Assembly (NCBI GenBank): GCA_034440635.1
Contig: JAOTON010002271.1
Location: forward strand, 2,078,501-2,142,500
Direction of reading: 5' to 3'
Length of the DNA: 64,000 bases
Origin: Lepas anatifera
Taxonomy: Eukaryota; Arthropoda; Thecostraca; Lepadidae
In this document: positions 57,157 through 64,000 of the stretch, piece by piece
Layout of the letters: each line of letters opens with the position of its first letter
Position numbering within the stretch: position 1 is the stretch's first letter
Position numbers and translations under genes: made by a program
The notes under the pieces: generated by a model
Told to the model about the DNA's origin: nothing
Database searches by the model: none
What the model saw: only the letters and a program-made list of their open reading frames with translations

Positions 57157-58422
57157 GACGTCAACATTTCACCGACAAGTCCGAGGGCGTGATGTCGTCA
57201 AGAAGCGACCGACACATCACCTTGTTCTGCAGCATGATCACGCCTCAAACAGTCTCGCATCTGCCCTAATGACATTGGATACCGATGGGAAACAGCCGGT
57301 GGATGGTGTCCAAGTGACCGCCCTCGCCGCCAATGCATAGAAATGACCGCCGCTCACTGCTGAAGATTTCCCGCGGGGCGTGTTATGTGAGACCTGTTTT
57401 GGTTTTCTGGCCTCAGAAATTAGGGACGTCCATAACATGCTTTGCGAGCTCCACAGAATTTAATTTTTATACACATAAAACACGTGTAATTTACGAATAT
57501 AAGCGCTAATGTAACCTTCAACGGGCATTGTGTTTTTTTCCTGACTAATAAAGGACACTGAGAGCCTGATTCAAAGCTCTATTTACTGTTACCAGTGCCT
57601 CCTCCGACTTGAAATGAAGTTCCAGTGTAGCCAGAAATTATCTGAGCCCAATTTTGCACCAGTAGCAGCGAGCCTCCATTAAAACGGATCCGTAAAAGGG
57701 AGCAAAATGTAATCATGGCTGAAGAAAGTATATGGGATACATCTTTATACACCTGGAAGTTATCACATTAATGATGCAGTGATCTCACCGCAAATATACT
57801 TACTACACATAGATAATAGTAGGCCTACACCCATTCAGGACTAGGTCAACAAACCATTTGCTGCACCACAAGCGAATGCTTTCTTATTATCAACCAAATA
57901 CAAAACTCAGCTATATTTTTGCAGTCTTATGGATATTCACGCTCTCTTTGATAAGATTCGTCATGGCCTGCCTCCTTTAATCATTGATGTAAAATAGAGC
58001 TAATACACTGTGATTATTATTTGGGCACATCCATTCATCTGAATCCTCATAATACAACATATGAAAATATCGTGATGAAGGGCTGTGTCCGAATATATCA
58101 TCACAGTGAATCATCTCCATCTTAATTCCAGCATTCGAGGGGGCAGGCCATTACGCATCTTATCAACTTATCTTCATGCTCCTTGTCGCAGCACTGCGAA
58201 ATCTGTAAACCGCTCTCTTTCCTGGCTTTTGAGATTAATTGAAATAGAGGAACTCGTGCACAATGGGGAACTTGGTTGATCACGTGTAAGTCGTACTCGC
58301 CCCCTCAACTCTGCATCTCATCATATGTGGAATGTGCATCCGACGTTGTATGACATCCAGCCATGAATGAAAAGACGAACACTTCCGTAAAGGCAGCTTG
58401 AAAACGGTCCGCCGTTGCTTAG
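57157..58422. other. No supported gene
   Basis: Open frames near 57200-57340 on both strands, but no consistent exon. Confidence 0.4.
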
Positions 58423-58582
58423 ACACGGCCCAGAAGAATGTATTCATGGCTGGAAAGAACGTTTTATGGATAGCACTAGGGAAAGCTGCCTGTATGCCGG
58501 ACACCGAAATCATTACGAACGCCAAAGGTCAGAACAAGTTCTCCACTGTCACCAACGGTATTTGAATCTTAACATAGTGTGA
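58423..58582 (+). CDS. Weak candidate terminal exon
   Basis: An acceptor GCCGTTGCTTAG precedes one base and 52 codons: HGPEECIHGWKERFMD, then CLYAGHRNHYERQRSEQV and CHQRYLNLNIV to TGA. It is rich in His and Cys. The other strand is also open. Confidence 0.25.
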
Positions 58583-59661
58583 CTGAAAATGTTACGGATT
58601 GACACCACTAAATGGGATTATTTAACAACCCTCCAAGGCCCTAAAAATATTAAAGATCGTATTGACAGATTGAGCGGCAACTTCTGACGCTGGTGAGCAC
58701 AGTCGTGCTTATTTCGTCACCGACCTGGTCTATATTTGCCACCAACATTGTAGGTGCGTCGGCAGATGTTTCGACCTCTGGCGAACGCTTTACTTTTTCC
58801 ATGGCACTAATGGTTACCAAACTTCTGTCTGTGAACTTATGTGTGCTTCATAACACATGGGAACTATTTTTTCTGTGATATTGTTTGTTTTGCACGGTGT
58901 TGTGACTATCATAGAACGTGCGGCCTTAAAACTTTCGGTACCTGCAAAATAGCAGTGGATACGCTACGGTCGAAACAACTTTTATGGCGGGGACATTATC
59001 CTAATGATAATACCCCGGCACCTCGCAAACATGCATGGACCCACAGTTTCTAAAGTTTCTGTTCTCAAAGTTAAATCTTGCCAGAAAATTTCCAGTCTCA
59101 CAATAACTAACAAGTCCATAAACATGGAACACTCCAAGTTACCGCGTTCAAATTCTGCCAACGCCGTGCACTGGGACCACTATGTCTTCTTACCGAGGTG
59201 TACCAGCGCGTGGGGTTACCTCAGACGGGCCCTGGTCACAGTTCCAGGTGATGAGTGGTTTATCTTACCCTCAGAAGCGCTCTAACCTCAAGTGCACCCA
59301 CGTGGCCAAAAGAGCGTCACCAGGCGAGCCGTCACCGGGCAGGCATGCCCATGCCGAGTGTTTTCCGCCTCTCTCCTCAACAGTTGGGGTTCAGGCCATC
59401 TGAGAGCGGATCTCTGTGTTGGATCAGGTGTCTTCGCCTGAAAAAGCATACAATTTGACTGATCGCGACACATGACTTGGGGCCCACCGGTTCAGCATCA
59501 AGGGTCTGCGGCTTGGAAGGGGCTGCATTTGCATTCAAAACATTGTATGGAAACATATTTAACTCACTAGCTGTACAAGTAAATTATTTGGTAAATGAAG
59601 TCATACAGTCAGTAAATCATTCAATACATACAGGCAAAAAATCACAGGTAATGAGTTCTAC

Positions 59662-59763
59662 CCCCAGCTCTGTGATGAGGTTCACGAGCTGAGTGGAACG
59701 CTGCAGGTGCACGTTGTAGCGGGACCTGCCCTCAGGGAACAGCGGCACTCGTGATCGTTTCAC
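59662..59763 (-). CDS. Candidate internal exon, 34 codons, phase 0/0
   Basis: The segment is exactly 102 bp, between an AG acceptor just above 59763 and a GGG|GTAGAA donor. Third positions are strongly G/C. The translation includes VPLFPEGRSRYNVHL followed by QRSTQLVNLITELG, a convincing amphipathic helix. The plus strand is also open here, but the minus reading has splice sites at both ends and better composition. No family is recognised. It may be an upstream exon of the giant minus-strand gene or of a separate one. Confidence 0.45.
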
Positions 59764-59928
59764 CTACTGAGGCTGGGTGTGTGCCTAAATAATAGTCTCA
59801 AATGTAGAAATGTGACGCTTCGATTTTCAAGGGCGCACCATTCAGAATAAAGGAAATATCATTAGGTTTATGATGCCAGGCTTGGGAAAAGTGACCTTAC
59901 TTTCCGAATTAGCCTTCACACGCGCAGG

Positions 59929-60910
59929 CGAGAGGGCTCTGGCGTCAACGCGCAGTGGATGAGGGGGGTCCTAAAGTGCCCCCTGAGATCTAAAAACTAG
60001 GATGGTTAAAAAACATCCGTTTTGAGGTGTGTGGGGGCGATGGTGGTCTACATTATAGCTAAGCTTCATTTACCTAGGTCAATGTATTCAAGGTCAAACG
60101 AGGTCGTGATGGTCAAAGCCTGTACAAATTTTTGGCGAGTGGGCTACTTATGAGAAATGAGGTGATGGGTAAAAGTCCCCTAGGCGAACACTGGAGCAAA
60201 CACGGAAGTTGCTTGAGACATAGGCGGATCCGGGAGACCTATTGGAAAATACCATGATTTTGCAAAAAAGGAAATACGCTAAAAGTGGACTAAGGTCATA
60301 GAGAGAAAAACCCACGCAATTTCCTCTGAAAGCTTGAGATCAAGGACATTCAAGGTCCTGAACTATGACGTAATACTATGACGTATTAACAATAGTGTAC
60401 AATATAAATAACACTTAAGCAGCTATGGGCAGGAAATAAGGGATTGTAAAGACCATTGACCACCTTGTAAATAGACCATTGATATTGACATTGAGTAGCA
60501 TGAGCTAATGAGCTATGAAGTCATAGCGTAACATACGGCATACTGAATGTCATCTGACCGGAATACTGGGGCCAATGACCTTGACTTCTGACCTTTTACC
60601 TTGACCTTGCCCTTCATGTGGGGTGAAATTGAAATTTATAAACCGATTATATGACCTTATTACGTCACCACTTACAGTGCAGGCGAACTGGTGCGACCGC
60701 GCGATTGTGACAGTCTCAAAATATAGGGCTGTCTTTCAAAGCCTATGAGTAAAAACATTATTGACCGATTTTCAAAATGTTTTCACCGATCAGCCCACTC
60801 ATAAATGCTCTCAAATGTAGCTAAGTTGCGTTTTCTGTCGGCGAATGGTTTTCCGGCCACGTCGGAAAATTAGGTGGGGGGGCAGTTTAGGACCCCTTTT
60901 ACTGCGCGAA
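59929..60910. mobile_element. Diverged TTAA-family element (subfamily 1)
   Basis: CACGCGCAGGCG at the left, then an AGATCTAAAAACTAGGATGG block, AGGTCA-type motifs and the paired GTCCTAAAGTGCCCC/CAGTTTAGGACCCC ends. Collinear with 4856-5734 but much decayed, with a 100-bp segment (60137-60236) also found at 61719. Confidence 0.7.
60137..60236. repeat. Direct repeat, copy 1
   Basis: Contains GGCGAACACTGGAGCAAACA and GAGACATAGGCGGATCC; nearly the same at 61719-61816. Confidence 0.8.
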
Positions 60911-60971
60911 TCAATTGATATGGTTTCCCACTAATATCTCGCTTTAAAAGTTTCATGAAGTCCATCTACGT

Positions 60972-61438
60972 ACCACCGCCGTGGCGCAGTTGGTTAAGGC
61001 GCCTCGGTCCAGTGTAGGAGGTCCTTGGATCAAAGCTGACCTCTTGCAGACTTTTCCTTGAACGCCTCCTACCCAGGAGATGGCCGTACACTGGGTAGTG
61101 CCCGCCTTGACTAGGGACTTCCGCTGACCAACCAGCGCCCTTGTTATTGGGAGCACGGGCTTGATCTGCCTTTAAATAGATCCAACGGTCCAGTGGCACC
61201 GCCCGAGGGCACGGCCTCGCCGCTTGTCACCGGAGCAGTCCTCTGTTCCGCCGGGTCCGAGAAATCGGGATAGCTCCACTGCCTGGTACAGTGGGGCGTG
61301 TAACAGGGAGCGTGCGAACATGACTGTCCCGCAAGGATGCTGATAGCGTAAGCCCCGCTGCCGTGTACATAGTGTGTGTCTGCTTGTGTGTAGTGCAAAT
61401 GTGAAAAATGTTCCCGGGCTGGGAGCGCAAAAATAAAA
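60972..61438 (+). mobile_element. tRNA-derived SINE with 14-bp target duplications
   Basis: A perfect A box (TGGCGCAGTTGG, 60982-60993) and a degenerate B box (about 61027-61037) head a 467-bp element ending in an A-rich tail. AAGTCCATCTACGT (60958-60971) and AAGTCCATTTACGT (61439-61452) flank it as target duplications with one mismatch. This is a different, longer SINE family from the one at 1.7 and 25.9 kb. Confidence 0.85.
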
Positions 61439-61718
61439 AAGTCCATTTACGTTTAGACGACACATAGGCATTGTCTACACACAGCTGAAATCTAACGTTG
61501 TATGTATTACAGAAGGTTCAGAAATCCAGTTTCCTTAGTTTTTCCATAACGAAAAACAGCTTTTATATCACGTCTAAAAATCGTTAATCACTTCAGCGCA
61601 CTTCGTTGGAAGTATAAGTGGTTGTCAGCACTGCGAGTGTGTTGTTCTGTCGCAGCCGGTTTCAAAGCTGGGCTGCTTTGAGTGAGGGGGGACTGAGCTC
61701 GCGATATGACTGATGTTC

Positions 61719-61816
61719 GGCGAGTGGGCTACTCACGAAGAATGGGGCGAGCGGTAGAAGTCCCCTAGGCGAACACTGGAGCAAACACGGAAGCTGCTTG
61801 AGACATAGGCGGATCC
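61719..61816. repeat. Direct repeat, copy 2
   Basis: The second copy of the 60137-60236 segment, leading into a GGCGGATCCAGGAC end. Confidence 0.8.
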
Positions 61817-62291
61817 AGGACTTCCGATGGGGGCAGATGGTGTGGAGGTGGGAAGCTACATTTCAGGGGGGCGCCATCGCACTTTTAGGAATGCACCGTG
61901 GCAATTTCAGGGATAGCCGAGGGTTGATCGGGGGAAGGCAAGTGTCCCCTTGCACCTCTCCCTGAACCCGACTATACCCTCATGTCTGACTCCCCCAGGC
62001 AACCCTGGTGACGCCGCGCGACCGAAGCACGTGTACCACGGCGGCGCCGCTTCTGCCTCTTTCTCCAGGTGAAACCAGCATTTCCAGGCTCAAATTCTCA
62101 AGAGGCCTTGATGAGAATGTTTCACTTCTATTGTTAGGTATTCCATGGCTATACAGACCCCAATGGTCCAACCACAGATCCATTGTTAGCACTTTCAGCC
62201 TTTCAAATCCAATATTCAGTCTACTGCCACTTTAGCAAACTGAAGTACTCTCTCTGCACCAGATGACTGGGGATATAATAAAACAGCAACG

Positions 62292-63465
62292 ATTAACCCT
62301 ATTTCCGGCAGGGGGCTAATATTGCCCCCTCAGGTTTTTCAGAATATCTCCGAAACGGCTTGCGATAGAACTTTGAAACTTCCTGACTTTTCCTAAAACT
62401 AGTACAGGCAGGTTTTCTGAAATTGTCAATATTATATATTTACCAGGGGCAGAGGTATTGGGTTTTGGGGAGGTTCTATCCACAAACCAAGTATTATCGT
62501 ATGCGATGGGTTCTTTGTAAAGGAAGCCGTCTCTGCTGATCCTGATACCAGTTATATGGTTTTATTATATCATTTTTATGTGAGATGATAGTGCATTCAC
62601 AATTGTCACTATTTGTATTCATCAGGGGCGGTTACAGCAGTTCAAAATGGGGGGAATGTTATCAAGAAGGACTAAACGTTAGTAAGTGAGAAGACTGCTT
62701 ACAGCCGTGCCAGGGCGAATACAATTGGGTATATGAAAATTCAAAATAGTTATAACCAAATTCTAGATTACCAGAGGCGTGTCCAGTCACTACACATTTT
62801 CAAAATGCATATTCCCAGCCAGTATCACCGCCGCGACTCAATATCGTTGTATATTAAAAATGTGTTTCAATCACCCCCATCCGCCCCTTCCCACGACGAG
62901 AGTCCTTGATCCGCCTATGTCCCCTTTCCCAGAGCTGCCATGGGAGGGTAAAAATTATCAGAAATAAAGTCGAGGGACTAATATACTCTGCTACCACTCG
63001 CATATTGTTGGTTGTATTTTCCCACTGTTTTACCTTACTGCATCCGCCCCTGATGAGTTTTTCACTTTTTCTTTTCTTATGTGTCAAGATGCCAGCAGTA
63101 TATCACGGCTTCTAATCCGCGTAACAAAACTTTTTAGGTTGTTATTTTCCCTCTAGTCCTGGTCCTGGAACTGCCATTGAATTTCAATTTTGCGTAACTC
63201 AGTATATGACAATTTTAGGTCAATTATTTGTAAATCTGAACTAGTTTTGTGAAAATCGTACAACAGAGACTAGGGTTATGGAAAATCTAAAAATACACAA
63301 AATTGTATATTTTGCCGACCTTCTCCTTAAAAATCAAAATTTTGAAATTTTCTTTTTTCAAAATAAAGTTTAGCGTCAGGGAATCTATAGCACTTTGAAT
63401 TTTCAAAATCGGCCGGTTAGATTACGGATCTTGGGGGCCGATATTGCCCCCTGCCGAAATAGGGG
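62292..63465. mobile_element. Inverted-end DNA element, CCCTATTTC type
   Basis: TTAACCCTATTTCCGGCAGG at the left and an inverse (GCCGAAATAGGG) at the right, with about 35 bp of similar ends including GGGGGC and AATAT blocks. The left end abuts TTAA, the right does not exactly. It encloses the element at 62622-63057. No transposase. Confidence 0.6.
62622..63057. mobile_element. Nested MITE with CAGGGGCGG ends
   Basis: CATCAGGGGCGG at the left and CCGCCCCTGATG at the right are inverted ends inside the larger element. A GATCCGCCTATG motif within it resembles the GGCGGATC ends elsewhere. Confidence 0.55.
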
Positions 63466-64000
63466 TAGCCGGCCTACGAAATGGTTAAAGATATGGTTTT
63501 GAACAGAGTGTAACCGCGGTTGGCACATTTATCATCAGCTTTTTTTATTTCATTTTTCATATACAAACAGGGGGACAGAAGAAATGAATAGACCAGCAAA
63601 AGAAGACATGGGCAAAGCAAAACAAAGGCTGAACAGCTAGCAACAGAATATAACTTTACAGGCACATAGTATAAACAAAAGGAAGTAAGCAACCAGACCA
63701 CGAGTGTAAAAGAGCACGTGTGTAGCATAGGCAGAATGAGCAAATCATAAAAACCTAACAAAGAGACAGTAACCATGGAACGAGAAAACAAACAGAAAAA
63801 GCGATAAAACAGAGACTGACAGGCTAACAGCATAACAAAGTAAGATGAGCGTTAGAGAACGAAAAGAACAAATATAACGCCAAAACACAGTTAAAAGAGC
63901 AAAATAAAGCTACAAGTAAACAAAACGGCACACAAAACAAAAATTAATAAGGTTAAGTTATAAGTAGATACGTAGAGGGCCCACATATGTTGAACATATT
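63466..64000. other. No supported gene
   Basis: A-rich on the plus strand. A 119-codon minus frame (63474-63833) is hydrophobic and Cys/Leu-rich, which is what an A-rich complement gives. Confidence 0.45.

Noticed and set aside
57157..57341. Plus frame after a TTGTTCTGCAG acceptor
   Set aside because: Acceptor is good, but the opposite strand is equally open and no homology or partner exon supports it.
1..64000. CRISPR arrays, operons, ribosome-binding sites, rRNA genes
   Set aside because: Nothing of the kind; tandem repeats are minisatellites with no spacer structure, and gene structure is eukaryotic.

Overview
This is a metazoan nuclear window, sparse in genes and dense in repeats. The signs are short exons with GT-AG borders separated by long introns, GC-rich third codon positions in the clearest exons, LINE reverse-transcriptase fragments, tRNA-derived SINEs, many terminal-inverted-repeat DNA transposons, minisatellites and (TA)n tracts. 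A marine invertebrate, probably an arthropod and perhaps a crustacean, fits the neuropeptide-like gene and the mobile-element mix. This is an inference; no marker gene proves it.

Minus-strand gene(s). The best-supported gene runs off the left edge. Exons at 1253-1376, 837-984 and 1-351 have canonical splice sites and matching phases. Candidate upstream exons at 18316-18386 and 22631-22839 also fit the phase chain. Further minus-strand exon candidates, each a whole number of codons, lie at 38555-38692 and 59662-59763. If all belong together, one very large gene spans the window with other genes in its introns; I do not recognise the protein. At 29165-29636 (minus) is a compact candidate neuropeptide precursor: a leucine-rich signal peptide, then dibasic-flanked RLGR amidation repeats, with an apparent one-base frameshift between the two. 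Plus-strand candidates include a transmembrane terminal exon (30322-30684), a small secreted-peptide-like ORF with an in-frame TGA (17830-18045), a GC-rich terminal exon (50399-50543) and a frameshifted ORF (55296-55622).

Mobile DNA. About 4.5-10.3 kb is an array of TTAA-flanked elements with CACGCGC inverted ends whose interiors are packed with AGGTCA/TGACCT nuclear-receptor half-sites. Relatives occur at 14.1, 16.9, 23.0, 27.4-28.2, 56.3 and 59.9-60.9 kb. Other elements: a hAT element with perfect 8-bp target duplications (51895-54240), a hAT-type MITE (19110-19485), a CACTA-like element (13469-15347), a second TTAA family (45884-46665), nested elements near 62.3-63.5 kb, LINE fragments at 3.5-4.5 and 15.6-16.1 kb, and SINEs, one with 14-bp target duplications (60972-61438).

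Simple repeats. Minisatellites of 24, about 18, 24, about 30 and 60 bp lie at 0.6, 12.0, 31.6, 36.2 and 44.8 kb, with (TA)n tracts at 39.0, 45.8 and 51.4 kb. Much of the rest shows no supported feature. All exon calls come from reading by eye and need transcript evidence.
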